DNA from: Cohnella rhizosphaerae
GTDB taxonomy: Bacteria > Bacillota > Bacilli > Paenibacillales > Paenibacillaceae
Assembly (NCBI RefSeq): GCF_029525575.1
Contig: NZ_JAPDIA010000003.1
Coordinates: 984,214 to 1,048,213, forward strand
Reading direction: 5' to 3'
DNA: 64,000 nucleotides
The position numbers were made by a program, and so were the translations under genes. This document shows, piece by piece, positions 42,010 through 53,024 of the stretch; the stretch's first letter is position 1; every line of letters begins with the position of its first letter. Below the pieces are notes generated by a model. The model did no database searches. It had not been told where the DNA came from and saw only the letters and a program-made list of their open reading frames with translations.

Positions 42010-42084
42010 GTTGCCTTGAAAACAACCCATTTATTAATCAACAGAGGGACCATCTCTGTGCTATAGCGATACGTGTATCCTTTT

Positions 42085-44747
42085 GTTTCAATCGACGCTC
42101 CCTGCGTGGGGAGCGACGCTGAACAAAGTCGTGCTGCACCTCGTTCAGGAAATTTCAATCCACGCTCCCCTGTGGGGAGCGACGGTCGCCGGTACGAACG
42201 TCAATGTGAAGACGGGCATTTCAATCCCACGCTCCCCATGTGGGGAGCGACTACGGCCTACACTCATTCAACCGATAGCCTTAACATTTCAATCCACGCT
42301 CCCCATGTGGGGAGCGACATTGACCTATCGCGTTGATAAAATAAACGGAACTAATTTCAATCCATGCTCCCCATGTGGGGAGCGACGGTAATCGAACTAA
42401 AAATGGCATAGTTCTTATTATTTCAATCCACGCTCCCCATGTGGGGAGCGACGCCGACAAGCGGATCGCGTTCAAGGCCGAGCTGATTTCAATCCACGCT
42501 CCCCATGTGGGAAGCGACGGCAGCTCAAGAAGCACTTCGAGCCAAGCGCGAGGTTTCAATCCACGCTCCCCATGTGGGAAGCGACGGCAGCAAAAGCGCC
42601 AGGGCCTCGACGCATATTTTATTTCAATCCACGCTCCCCATGTGGGAAGCGACCTGCATCATCGCATCGGCGTTAAGGCCGAGCATCTGATTTCAATCCA
42701 CGCTCCCCACGTGGGGAGCGACGTTCCCTCCTTTTGGGAAATGGTCGATAAAATGCATTTCAATCCATGCTCCCCACGTGGGGAGCGACCAATCACGCTT
42801 ACGAGAATCGAGCAGCTGCGCAAATTTCAATCCACGCTCCCCACGTGGGGAGCGACGCCAGACGGAGGCGCGGCCGGGGAACCCCAAGGCATTTCAATCC
42901 ACGCTCCCCACGTGGGGAGCGACGAGGGTCACACCGTATTCACATGGATACATAGCAAATTTCAATCCACGCTCCCCACGTGGGGAGCGACTTACGCCAT
43001 AAAAAAAGCTTGACCCCGGATGCTGATTTCAATCCACGCTCCCCACGTGGGGAGCGACTGTTCGCACACCAGATGCAACCATCGATACGAATATTTCAAT
43101 CCACGCTCCCCACGTGGGGAGCGACTCGTTCCGAAGTACGACGGCAGCACGATCCCGGAGCTATTTCAATCCACGCTCCCCACGTGGGGAGCGACATGCG
43201 CAGCCGGTTGACGGGGACGTAGATGACTTCGATTTCAATCCACGCTCCCCACGTGGGGAGCGACGGGCAAGTACGACGAGTGGGAGGGCGCGCTCAGCGC
43301 ATTTCAATCCACGCTCCCCCACGTGGGGAGCGACGCGCTCGCCGCCGTACCCCTCCTGCTTCTTCAGATTTCAATCCACGCTCCCCCACGTGGGGAGCGA
43401 CGCTGGTGCCGCGCCGCCCGCCTTCCATCGGATGGTATTTCAATCCACGCTCCCCACGTGGGGAGCGACGGAGATACGTCCGCTTATAGACCGTCGCCTC
43501 GGTGATTTCAATCCACGCTCCCCACGTGGGGAGCGACAGGAAACGGCCGACAACACCGGCATTCCGAAGAACCAATTTCAATCCACGCTCCCCACGTGGG
43601 GAGCGACATGGATCTACTTAAGTGGTACGCAGGCGGATCGATTTCAATCCACGCTCCCCACATGGGGAGCGACGACAACGTAAAACTCCAGCGCGAGATC
43701 AATAACCTATTTCAATCCACGCTCCCCACGTGGGGAGCGACGGCAATCTGCTTTCAATGCAGGAATGATGAAGCCATTTCAATCCACGCTCCCCACGTGG
43801 GGAGCGACGCAATTGTAGCATCCGACGCTCGCGAAGTTCGAAATTTCAATCCACGCTCCCCACGTGGGGAGCGACGCCAATGCAGGAAATATCCGAGAAC
43901 CGATCCGAATTTCAATCCACGCTCCCCACGTGGGGAGCGACGCCGAACACGACGTGGACGTGCTGCCCCTTGTGCATTTCAATCCACGCTCCCCACGTGG
44001 GGAGCGACCGACGGTTTCCGGGTCCCGTTCCTTCAGCGCCAGATTTCAATCCACGCTCCCCACGTGGGGAGCGACGCTCATTGGGGGTCTGCCGGGTTTG
44101 CAAGAAAGGCATTTCAATCCACGCTCCCCACGTGGGGAGCGACATGTTTACCCGGTCTTGCATGATCGTGTCCAGGGCATTTCAATCCACGCTCCCCACG
44201 TGGGGAGCGACGCGCAGCGCCTCCGCCGAATAGGAGCTGTTTGCCATTTCAATCCACGCTCCCCACGTGGGGAGCGACGGTCGGCCGCGAGCGGTGCCAC
44301 TTCCTGTAAGCTATTTCAATTTACGCTCCCCACGTGGGGAGCGACCGACGAAAAGACGGAGCACGAGCGGATCAAGAAGATTTCAATCCACGCTCCCCAC
44401 GTGGGGAGCGACGTCTTCTTTGACTTGCTCATGAAGTTCCTTTGTCAATTTCAATCCACGCTCCCCACGTGGGGAGCGACGCACTTCCTGACACATTAAA
44501 GCCGCTGAACGAATTTCAATCCACGCTCCCCACGTGGGGAGCGACGGTGATTTATCCCGAGACGCGCAACCTGGTTTTCATTTCAATCCACGCTCCCCAC
44601 GTGGGGAGCGACTTGCCGAACCGGGTAAAATTACCGACTTGGCCGACATTTCAATCCACGCTCCCCACGTGGGGAGCGACGTAGCCGAATGTTGCTGGCA
44701 CGGAGGACTGGCGTATTTCAATCCACGCTCCCCACGTGGGGAGCGAC
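42085..44747 (-). CRISPR. CRISPR array 1: 40 repeats, 39 spacers (type I-C)
   Basis: 33-bp repeats every 65-70 bp; on the plus strand each begins ATTTCAATCCACGCTCCCCA and ends GTGGGGAGCGAC. Crossing to the minus strand gives the I-C form GTCGCTCCCC-ACGT-GGGGAGCG with the ATTGAAAT handle at the 3' end, so transcription is leftward from the leader at 44748-44929. Spacers are 32-37 nt. Repeats 10-40 are nearly uniform; those at the far (left) end vary (ATGT loop in 3-9, GGGAAG in 7-9, strongly degenerate at 42085). This marks the old end. Two repeats (43301, 43368) have one extra C, probably sequencing error. I counted repeats by hand. Confidence 0.97.
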
Positions 44748-44929
44748 AGCAAAACAACCTCAAACCATGCCAAACGGGCATGAAAAAGACATGATTTACG
44801 AAAAACAAACAGCCATATAGTCATTGCTTGTGACTTGACAAGACTACGAGATAAGGAAGCGAGGCTGTTTTCGACAAATTTCGAGGTGCGAATCCTTCGG
44901 AACTTTTATGTGAGGTTGCGATTCGCACC
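44748..44929 (-). promoter_or_regulatory. Leader of CRISPR array 1
   Basis: On the minus strand: inverted repeat GGTGCGAATC...GATTCGCACC (44929-44885), then exactly 137 nt to the first repeat. Inside are TTGTCA (44841-44836), a 16-bp spacer and TATATG (44819-44814), a plausible promoter about 60 nt before the first repeat. A CATGCC/GGCATG dyad (44782-44766) stands 18 nt from the repeat, which is preceded by TTTTGCT. The same elements at the same distances occur in leader 2. Confidence 0.8.
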
Positions 44930-45057
44930 TTTGTTCTGACCTTATCTTAATAGATACTACTGTTTCTGCCAATTCAAATCTGGCCTCGGTTTAGCAGATG
45001 GGTACTCCAATCAGATTTGGAAAAACTGTAAAATTAAAAGAAGGAGATTTACAAATA

Positions 45058-45096
45058 ATGCCGAATATTGGTGTCGTATGGTGCGGGGTAGTTTAA
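45058..45096 (+). CDS. Possible 12-codon leader peptide upstream of cas3
   Basis: ATG 45058 preceded by GAAGGAG (45039-45045) codes MPNIGVVWCGVV and stops at 45096, 25 bp before cas3. The ribosome binding site is unusually good for so short a frame. It may be a leader peptide coupling into cas3 or chance. Confidence 0.3.
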   Translation: MPNIGVVWCGVV

Positions 45097-45121
45097 TAGT
45101 CCTGCGTCTGGAAGGGGGGAC

Positions 45122-47643
45122 ATGGTGGCGGAAGACCTAGGAGAGCAAAGTCTAGCGGCGTTTATTGCGCATATTCGAAAAAGTGACGGCTGTCGGGAAA
45201 GCGTTCATGACCATTTACTGGCTGTACAGCGGCGTGCCGAGATGCTTGGAGCCAAAATCGGGATGAAGCATATAGCCGGTCTGGCCGGGTTGCTGCATGA
45301 TATGGGCAAATACACCGGCGAGTTCAAGGCTTATCTGGAGCAGGCGGTCGCTCATCCCGATCGGCCGCCTCGACGCGGCTCGGTCGATCATTCTACGGCG
45401 GGGGGGAAAGTGGCTGTATGAGCAGTTTCATATTCCCGCGAACGCGTCGATCGATCGACTGCTCGTAGAGTGGATCGCCAACTGCATCGTGTCCCATCAT
45501 GGCGGGCTGAAGGACTATGTCGATCCCGAAGGACGTTCTCCTTTTCTGGAACGCGTGTGTATGCCGGAGGACAAGCTGCCAGAGTTCGAGCGCGCGGTAC
45601 AACGTTTTTTGTCAACGACGATGGCACAGGATAAGCTGGATGCTTACTTCGCAGAGGCTCGCAAGGAGATGCAGCATCTTCTTGAACGATTGAAGCTTAG
45701 TTCTTCGTCTCCCTATGTGATGGCTTCCCTGGCGCTAAAATATTTGTTCAGCTGTCTAATCGATGCGGACCGTACGGAGACGCGGAAGTTTGACGAGGGG
45801 GGAACAAGAGGAGGAACCCACGGATACGGCAGCTTTTTTCGCGGCTACCTATCGATCGCTGCTGTCCAGGCTCGAGCGCTTCGACCAAGCCTCGAACGCC
45901 GATCATCCGATTAACCGGCTACGTCGCGAGATGTCGCTTCAATGCGACAGGTTTGCCGTTGAACGGCCTTCCGGCATTTATACGTTGTCCATCCCGACAG
46001 GGGGAGGCAAGACGCTGGCCAGCATGCGTTACGCGCTGCGTCATGCGATCGAGACAGACAAGGAAAGAATTGTGTATATTTTGCCATATAACACTATAAT
46101 CGAACAAAATGCATCCGAGATCCGCAGATTGGTCCAGAACGACGATTTGATTATCGAGCATCACTCCAATGTGGCCGACGACCGCGATCTGCGCAGAGTG
46201 CTTCAGCTTGATGGAATTGACGGGACTCACCATGAGCATGAGGAAGACGAGACTTACAATCTGGAGCGTCAAAAGCTGCGTCTGGCTCGCGATACCTGGG
46301 ACCGCCCGATCCTGTTTACGACGATGGTCCAGTTTTTGAACACCTTCTATGCCAGCGGCTCTCGCCACGTTAGAAGGCTGCATCAATTGTCCAATGCGGT
46401 CATCGTTTTCGATGAAGTACAGGCTGTTCCTCCGCATTGCATATCGATGTTCAATGAGGCGGTCAACTTCCTGCATGGGGTTGGCGGTTCTTCAGTCCTT
46501 CTGTGCACCGCGACCCAGCCTGCGCTTCAATACGTTCGCCAGCATGTCCGTCTATCCAATGAGCCTGAGATCGTCCAGGACCCAGATCAGGTCATGGAAG
46601 CGTTCAAAAGGGTGGAGCTTCGCGATGAGACCGGGCGAGGCGCTATGACGACGGAGCAGTTGGGCGAGTTCGTATGCAGCAGAATGGCGGAGATCGACAG
46701 TCTGCTCGTTATTCTGAATACGAAGAAGGCCGTGCGCGGACTGTTCGAGCTTCTGAAGGAGCAAGCATGGATTGCTGAAAAGGGAATCAGGCTTTATCAC
46801 TTGAGCACGCTCATGTGTGGGGCGCATCGCAAGGCGAGACTGGAGGAAATGAAGTCGCTGCTCGGGAAAGAGAGGATCATCTGCATCAGCACGCAACTCA
46901 TCGAGGCTGGCGTCGATATCAGCTTTCAAGGCGTCGTCCGCTCGCTGGCCGGACTAGACTCGATTGCGCAGGCGGCGGGACGATGCAATCGGCACGGCGA
47001 GGATGAACTGCGCGAGGTATCCATCATTCGCTCCGCTGAGGAGCATCTGAAGAGCTTGCCTGAGATCAAGCTGGCGGGCGAGCAGACGGAACGATTGCTT
47101 GGCGAGTTTGGACGGCAACCTGCCCTTTTCGGACACCGGCTGCTATCGCGAAAGGCGATGGAGACGTATTTTTACTACTACTACGACAAGATTAAAGAAA
47201 AGATGGATTATCCCGTGCCGGAAAAGGGCCTGGACTTATTCCCGCTAATAAATAAAAACAAGCTATCGGTCGATCGCTACAAAAGCAAGCAGCAGGCAAA
47301 GCCGCCGCTGGAAGCTCGCGGAGCGATCGCTACGGTAGAGGAATACTTTGAAGTCATCAAAAACGCGGGCAAGTCAGTAATCGTACCTTATGACGATACA
47401 GCTAGATCAATCATCTTGGCCCTGAACGGGGAGAATGGTCCAAAGCAGCTGGGAGATCTGCTGCGGCTGGCGCAGCCCTACACGGTCAACATGTTCGATC
47501 AGGAGCTGCGTAGGCTGGATCGTGGCGGCAACCTGATTTACTTGCTGCAAGGTCGGGTGCTGGCGTTGCACGAGACGGCCTACGACAATGCGTATGGCGT
47601 AAACCCGGCGGGGGACGGGGCGTTTATGGATATGATTGTTTAA
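45122..47643 (+). CDS. cas3: CRISPR-associated nuclease/helicase Cas3, type I-C (two frame errors)
   Basis: About 839 residues after correcting G7 at 45400-45406 and G6 at 45797-45802. N-terminal HD nuclease: VHDHLLAV, LLHDMGKYTG, DHSTAGGKWLYEQ, SHHGGL. C-terminal superfamily-2 helicase: Walker A PTGGGKT, VFDEVQ, CTATQPAL, STQLIEAGVDIS, QAAGRCNRHG. Recruited by Cascade to unwind and degrade target DNA. ATG 45122 follows GGAAGGGGGG. First gene of the cas operon, with 374 bp of leader/promoter sequence between it and array 1. Confidence 0.93.
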
Positions 47644-47664
47644 CCTGCGAAAGGAGGCCATCCC

Positions 47665-48384
47665 ATGCGCAACCAGATTGAATTCCAGGTCACCGGCGCC
47701 TATGCGCTGTTCACCGATCCGCTGACCAAGATCGGAGGCGAGAAGTTCAGCTACCAGATTCCTACCTATCAGGCGCTGAAAGGAATCACCGAGTCGATCT
47801 ACTGGAAGCCTACGATTATTTGGTATATCGATGAGGTGCGCGTCATGAACCCGATTCAGACCGAGTCGAAGGGAATGCGGCCGATCGATTACAGCGGCGG
47901 CAATACGTTAGCGTATTACACCTATCTAAGAGATGTGAGTTACCAAGTCAGAGCGCATTTCGAGTTTAACCCGCATCGGGAAGATCTGGCGTACGACCGC
48001 AACGAGTTCAAGCATCACAATATCGCCAAACGGGCGGTCGCAGCCGGGGGGAGACGCGATATTTTCCTCGGCGCGCGCGAATGTCAGGGGTACGTGGAGG
48101 CTTGCGAGTTCGGTTCGGGGCGCAGTCATTATGAAGATACGCCGGAGCTGGACTTCGGCTACATGGTGCATGGCATCAGCTACCCGGACGAGACCGGTAC
48201 GGACGAGCTGCGGACTCGGCTGTGGCGGGCCAAGATGCGGCACGGCGTCATCAAGTTCATTCGTCCGGAGCAATGCACGCATACGCGTTCGACGGGCAGC
48301 GGAAGCATCAAGCCTTTCGGCCCGGATCGTCTTGAGCCGGCGGACGAATTGTATGCGGCGTGGTTTGCGGAGGAGGGGAGGTAG
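47665..48384 (+). CDS. cas5: Cas5c (Cas5d), pre-crRNA endonuclease and Cascade subunit
   Basis: 239 residues, intact. Cas5d-type RAMP protein: [23 protein letters not shown] at the start, [31 protein letters not shown] and [12 protein letters not shown]. In type I-C this protein replaces Cas6: it cuts the repeat hairpin to leave the ATTGAAAT-containing 5' handle and stays bound to it. AAAGGAGG precedes ATG 47665; 21 bp after cas3. Confidence 0.95.
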   Translation: MRNQIEFQVTGAYALFTDPLTKIGGEKFSYQIPTYQALKGITESIYWKPTIIWYIDEVRVMNPIQTESKGMRPIDYSGGNTLAYYTYLRDVSYQVRAHFEFNPHREDLAYDRNEFKHHNIAKRAVAAGGRRDIFLGARECQGYVEACEFGSGRSHYEDTPELDFGYMVHGISYPDETGTDELRTRLWRAKMRHGVIKFIRPEQCTHTRSTGSGSIKPFGPDRLEPADELYAAWFAEEGR

Positions 48385-48390
48385 AGAGGT

Positions 48391-50307
48391 ATGACATGGC
48401 TGGCCAAGCTGAGCGAGACGTATGACAATCATACCGCCTATTTGGGCAAGTTCGAGCTTAACCGCTTCAATCGGGAGTACACGCTGATCCCTGTCTCTCA
48501 TACGACTCAGACGGCGCATATTGAGATTTATCTGGACGAGGCAGGGAACTATTTGCGAGCCAGAGCGGTGGATAAGGAATTCGGAAGCACGATCATCCCC
48601 TGCACCGAGGCATCTGCGAGCCGTACGAGCGCGCCTGTGCCTTATCCGTTGCACGACAAACTCATGTACGTCGCCGGCGATTATGGTCAATACGCGCCCC
48701 AGACGGAAAAATACACACCGTATGCCGACTATCTGGCTCAACTGAAGGAATGGTGCGATTCTCCCTATGCGGTTCCGGCGCTGCAAAGCGTGTACCAATA
48801 TGTGCGGAAAGGTACGCTTGTGGCCGATCTGATCCGCAACAAGGTGCTGTGGCTGGACGAGCAGGGACAGTTGGCCGAGAAATGGACGCCTGAGCTCGAA
48901 GCGGCATACGGCGTTGAGAAGCCCGACATTTTCAAAGTCATCGCTTCCGGCCAGAACGCGGCATTTGTCCGATTCGCAGTCGAGGTGCCCGGCGCGGCAG
49001 AGGAGAGACTGTGGCGCGATCAAAGCGTGCAGCAGTCGTTCATCGACTACTACAATACGAAGCTGGTTGATACGGAGCTTTGCTATGTGTCAGGTCGGCA
49101 GCTTCCGTATGCGGACAAGCATGCTTCACGTATCCGTAACTCGGGCGACAAATCGAAGCTGATCTCGGCGAACGACAGCTCGGGCTTCACCTACCGAGGC
49201 CGCTTCACGACGAGCAGCCAGGCTGCGGCGGTCAGCTACGAGGTGTCTCAGAAAGCGCATAATGCGCTCAAGTGGCTGATTGAAAAGCAGCAGCCTTATC
49301 AGATCGACGGCAAGGTGTTCGTCGTATGGGGAACGAAGACGGCCGAAGTGCCCGATCCGTTCGGCGATACGGACGACCTGCTCGGCGGCGAAGACCGGGA
49401 GGAGGAGTTTGGCGACGGTACGAATGTGCTGTTGGCGGAGCAAGTGCGGCTGGCGCTGAACGGCTATCGGCACGCCACCGACGGACACGGTTCGGACGTC
49501 ATCATCTTGATTCTCGACGCGGCGACGCCGGGACGCATGGCGATCACTTATTATCGTGATCTGGAAAAGGAACGGTTTTTGCAGCGCATCGAGGACTGGC
49601 ATCTGACCTGCAGCTGGCTCCAGCGTTATCGCAAGGAAGGCGGCAGACTGGCGACGTTCATCGGCGCGCCGGCAACGCGGGATATTGCCTTGGCCGCCTA
49701 CGGCCCTCGCGTCAGCGACAAGGTCGTCAAAGGGCTGCTTGAACGGATGCTGCCGTGCATTCTCGATAATGCCAAGATTCCGCTGGACATCGTACGCAGC
49801 GTCGTGGCAAGAGCGTCGAATCCGGTCGGGATGGAGAACTGGGAGTGGGAGAAGACGCTGGGCATCGCCTGCGCGCTCGTGAAGAAAACTTATCAGAAGG
49901 AGGGGCTGGAAGTGGCGCTGAACGAAGCATTGAACGACCGCAGCTACCTGTTCGGCCGAATGTTGGCGGTGGCTGACGTATTGGAGAGAAGAGCGCTTGG
50001 ACGCGAGGAAAAACGGGCGACCAATGCCATTCGGTATATGAACGCTTTTGCGATGCGGCCGGCGCGTACATGGACCGTCATCCAGTCGGCGATTCAACCT
50101 TACCAGGCCAAGCTGGGAGCAAGAGCCACGTATTGGAATTCGTTGCTCGACCAGATCGGCTCGATGCTGGCGCCTGCGGATTTTTCGGATCAACCGCTGA
50201 GTGGAATATATTTGCTCGGCTTCTATAGCCAGCGTCATGCGCTCTATCAGAAGCGGGCGCAGGAACAGGCATCGGAAGACGATGAGTTGGACGTCGTCGA
50301 GGCCTAA
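48391..50307 (+). CDS. cas8c: Cas8c (Csd1), Cascade large subunit
   Basis: 638 residues, intact, the normal length of Csd1. Typical features: MTWLAKLSETYDNH start, PYPLHDKLMYVAGDYG, GQNAAFVRFAVE, and the C-terminal RAPATR-like region with YWNSLLDQIG. Recognises the PAM in target DNA; in I-C an internal start commonly yields a small Cas11-like subunit from its C-terminal part. Starts 6 bp after cas5 (GAGAGG). Confidence 0.95.
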   Translation: MTWLAKLSETYDNHTAYLGKFELNRFNREYTLIPVSHTTQTAHIEIYLDEAGNYLRARAVDKEFGSTIIPCTEASASRTSAPVPYPLHDKLMYVAGDYGQYAPQTEKYTPYADYLAQLKEWCDSPYAVPALQSVYQYVRKGTLVADLIRNKVLWLDEQGQLAEKWTPELEAAYGVEKPDIFKVIASGQNAAFVRFAVEVPGAAEERLWRDQSVQQSFIDYYNTKLVDTELCYVSGRQLPYADKHASRIRNSGDKSKLISANDSSGFTYRGRFTTSSQAAAVSYEVSQKAHNALKWLIEKQQPYQIDGKVFVVWGTKTAEVPDPFGDTDDLLGGEDREEEFGDGTNVLLAEQVRLALNGYRHATDGHGSDVIILILDAATPGRMAITYYRDLEKERFLQRIEDWHLTCSWLQRYRKEGGRLATFIGAPATRDIALAAYGPRVSDKVVKGLLERMLPCILDNAKIPLDIVRSVVARASNPVGMENWEWEKTLGIACALVKKTYQKEGLEVALNEALNDRSYLFGRMLAVADVLERRALGREEKRATNAIRYMNAFAMRPARTWTVIQSAIQPYQAKLGARATYWNSLLDQIGSMLAPADFSDQPLSGIYLLGFYSQRHALYQKRAQEQASEDDELDVVEA

Positions 50308-50370
50308 GATTAACGTCATTCACGATTAGCGCCATTCCTATTAACCCCCATTAAAAGGAGCGAACCTTCT

Positions 50371-51241
50371 ATGCAACCATTGGATCGTAAAATCGACTTC
50401 GCCGTCGTCTTGTCGGTGCGCAACGCCAACCCGAACGGAGATCCGCTGAACGGCAATCGTCCGCGTCAAAACTACGAAGGTAAGGGGGGAAATCTCGGAC
50501 GTATGTCTGAAGCGCAAGCTTCGCAACCGTCTGCAGGATTTGGGAGAGGCAATTCTCGTACAGTCGGACGATAGGCGCACCGATTCGTATCGCAGCATCA
50601 AGGAACGCGTCGATGCCAACGCCGATGTGCAGGAGTATCTGAAGGGCAAAAAGAAAAACGGTGAGCTGTTCGCGAAGGCGGCCTGCGAAGCCTGGTATGA
50701 CGTGCGCGGCTTTGGCCAGGTGTTCGCTTTTCCGGGCAATGATGCGGTGTCCATCGGCGTACGCGGTCCCGTGTCCATTCATACAGCCGTGAGCCTCGAT
50801 CCGATCGATATCTCCAGCCTGCAGATCACCAAGAGCGTGAACCTGACGACCGGCTCGGACCCGGACAAGCGAGGCGCGGATACAATGGGCATGAAGCATC
50901 GGGTCGACTTCGGCGTGTATGTCTTCAAGGGCAGCATCAATGTTCAGCTGGCGGAGCGAACTGGTTTTTCCTATGAAGATGCCTTGAAAATTCGCGAAGC
51001 GCTTGTCACCTTGTTCGAAAACGACACCTCCTCGGCGCGTCCGGACGGCAGCATGGAGGTCCATCGCGTGTACTGGTGGGAGCACAGCTCCAAGCTGGGG
51101 CAGTACTCGTCGGCCAAGGTGCACCGCTCACTGCAAGTGACCTTGAAGGATGGCATCGCGGTGCCGCGCGACATCGAGGATTATCACATTACCGTTCAAC
51201 CGCTCGAAGGTCTCGACGCGCAGGAATATGCCGGACTTTAA
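50371..51241 (+). CDS. cas7: Cas7 (Csd2), Cascade backbone subunit (one frame error)
   Basis: About 289 residues after correcting G6 at 50484-50489 to G5, which joins YEGKGEISDVCLKRKLRNRLQD, the family signature. Start MQPLDRKIDFAVVLSVRNANPNGDP; later MGMKHRVDFGVYVFKG and RVYWWEHSSKLGQYSSAKVHR. Multiple copies coat the crRNA. AAAAGGAG ahead of ATG 50371. Its end overlaps cas4 by 14 bases. Confidence 0.93.
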
Positions 51242-51909
51242 AGAAGAGGATTACCTGCTGTTGTCCGGCATTCAGCACTTCAACTTTTGCCGCAGACAGT
51301 GGGCGCTCATTCACATCGAACAGCAGTGGGCGGATAATGTTCGTACCGTAGAAGGCGAGTATGTCCATCGGGTAGCGGATCAGCCATTTCTCCGGGAAAA
51401 GCGGGGGGGGAGCGGCTCATCGTGCGCGCAATGCCCGTACATTCGAGAGAGCTGGGGCTGACGGGCATCTGCGACGTCGTCGAATTCGTGCGCGATCCGG
51501 AAGGTATCCCGCTGCGCGGAGAAGAAGGCTTGTACAAGCCTTATCCTGTCGAATACAAGCGGGGCAAGCCGAAGAAGAACGATTCCGATTTTTCACAGCT
51601 CGTGGCACAGCTGATTTGTCTTGAGGAGATGCTGGCCTGCGAGCTGACGACCGGCTACTTTTTTTTATGATGAGATCAAGCAGCGCGTTGAGATGACTGT
51701 GTCGACTGAGGACAGAGAACGCGTCAAAAGCTCGGTTGCAGACATGCATCGCTACTATAATAGAAAACACACGCCGAAGGTCAAGACAGGTCCGCATTGC
51801 GACAGCTTGCTCCCTGCAGCATGTTTGCCTGCCCGAACTGTTGACCAAACGTTCGGCTGCGAGCTATATCGACAGCCGATTGAACGAGGAAGGCGGCCAC
51901 GCGGGATGA
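51228..51909 (+). CDS. cas4: Cas4 exonuclease of the adaptation module (three frame breaks)
   Basis: Frame pieces: DYLLLSGIQHFNFCRRQWALIHIEQ (first Fe-S Cys), then IVRAMPVHSRELGLTGICDVVEF (catalytic Asp), YPVEYKRGKPKK (ExK), and, after correction, HCDSCSLQHVCLP with the three C-terminal Fe-S cysteines. Breaks: G8 at 51403-51410 (net +2), T8 at 51659-51666 (+1), TT at 51807-51808 (+1). Repaired length is ~226 residues, normal. Cas4 trims prespacers and secures PAM-correct insertion. Its stop overlaps the cas1 start (ATGA). Density of breaks is higher than elsewhere, so real decay cannot be excluded without reads. Confidence 0.85.
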
Positions 51910-52938
51910 AGAAGCTGCTGAATACGCTGTACGTGACGACACCCGACACCTACTTGTCCAAGGATGGAGAAAATATCGTCATCCGCCTGGAAGACAAAAT
52001 ACTTGCCCGCTACCCGATGCACAATCTGGAGGCGGTATGCACGTTCGGCTATGCGGGTGTCAGCCCTGCGTTGATGGGCGCTTGCGCCGAACGTGGCGTC
52101 GATCTGGCGTTTATGACGCGCAGCGGTCGTTTCCTCGGGCGGGTGGTCGGCGAGTCGAAGGGCAACGTCGTATTGCGAAAGGAACAATATCGGATCTCGG
52201 ACGACGAGCGGCGCAGCGCTCTCATGGCACGCAATATGATCGTGGGCAAGCTTTTTAACATGAAATGGGTGCTGGAACGTGCCACGCGGGATTATGCGCT
52301 TCGCCTGGATATCGAGCCATTGAAGCAGGTGAGCGCATCATTAACCGAGTCGATGAAACTGGCTCGCCAGATCGAAAGTCTGGAGGTGCTTCGTGGCGTG
52401 GAAGGGGCGGCGGCGGTTCAGTATAATCGGGTGTTCGACCAGTTGATCTTGCAGCAGAAGGAGGCGTTCTTCTTCCGAGGTCGAAGCAAACGCCCGCCGC
52501 TGGACAACGTCAATGCGCTGCTATCCTTTGCCTATTCGCTGCTTGCTAACGAGATGAGAGCTGCGCTGGAGGCGGCCGGGCTCGATGCTTACGTCGGATT
52601 TCTTCACCGGGACCGCCCGGGAAGGGCGTCTTTGGCGCTGGATCTGATGGAGGAGCTGCGTTCCGTCTATGCCGATCGGCTCATGCTGACGCTCATCAAC
52701 AAGAAGATCGTGTCGCCGGAAGGGTTCACACGTAAGGAGAACGGCGCCGTGCTCATGGACGACGAGACGCGGAAGAAGGTCATTAAAGCTTGGCAAGATC
52801 GCAAGCAGGAAAAGGTGATTCATCCCTTTTTTAAAGGAGTCGATCTCCTGGGGGCTGGTACCCTACGTGCAAGCCATGTTGCTTGCGCGGACCATTCGCG
52901 GCGATCTCGACGAATATCCGCCGTTCCTGTGGAAATAG
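51906..52938 (+). CDS. cas1: Cas1 integrase, type I-C (one frame error)
   Basis: About 344 residues from ATG 51906 (MKKLLNTLYVTTPDTYL). Typical I-C Cas1 motifs: LMGACAERGVDLAFMT, YRISDDERR, PLDNVNALLSFAYSLLANEM with the metal-binding region, GFLHRDRPGRASLALDLMEELR. G5 at 52850-52854 must be G4 to reach the conserved end GLVPYVQAMLLARTIRGDLD and YPPFLWK. As given, the frame runs on through cas2 and mimics a fusion. Inserts spacers together with Cas2. Confidence 0.95.
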
Positions 52939-53024
52939 CAGGCGGCCGGGCTTTCCGAGCGAAAATCCTGGAGGCGGGCAGCCCTCAGATCAGGAGGTTG
53001 CGATGTCGGAAGGAGGCATTTACA

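Noticed and set aside
42073..44808. Frames with repeating FNPRSPRGER / FQSTLPTWGAT / SLPTWGAWIEI peptides
   Set aside because: These are translations of CRISPR repeats in array 1, not repeat proteins.
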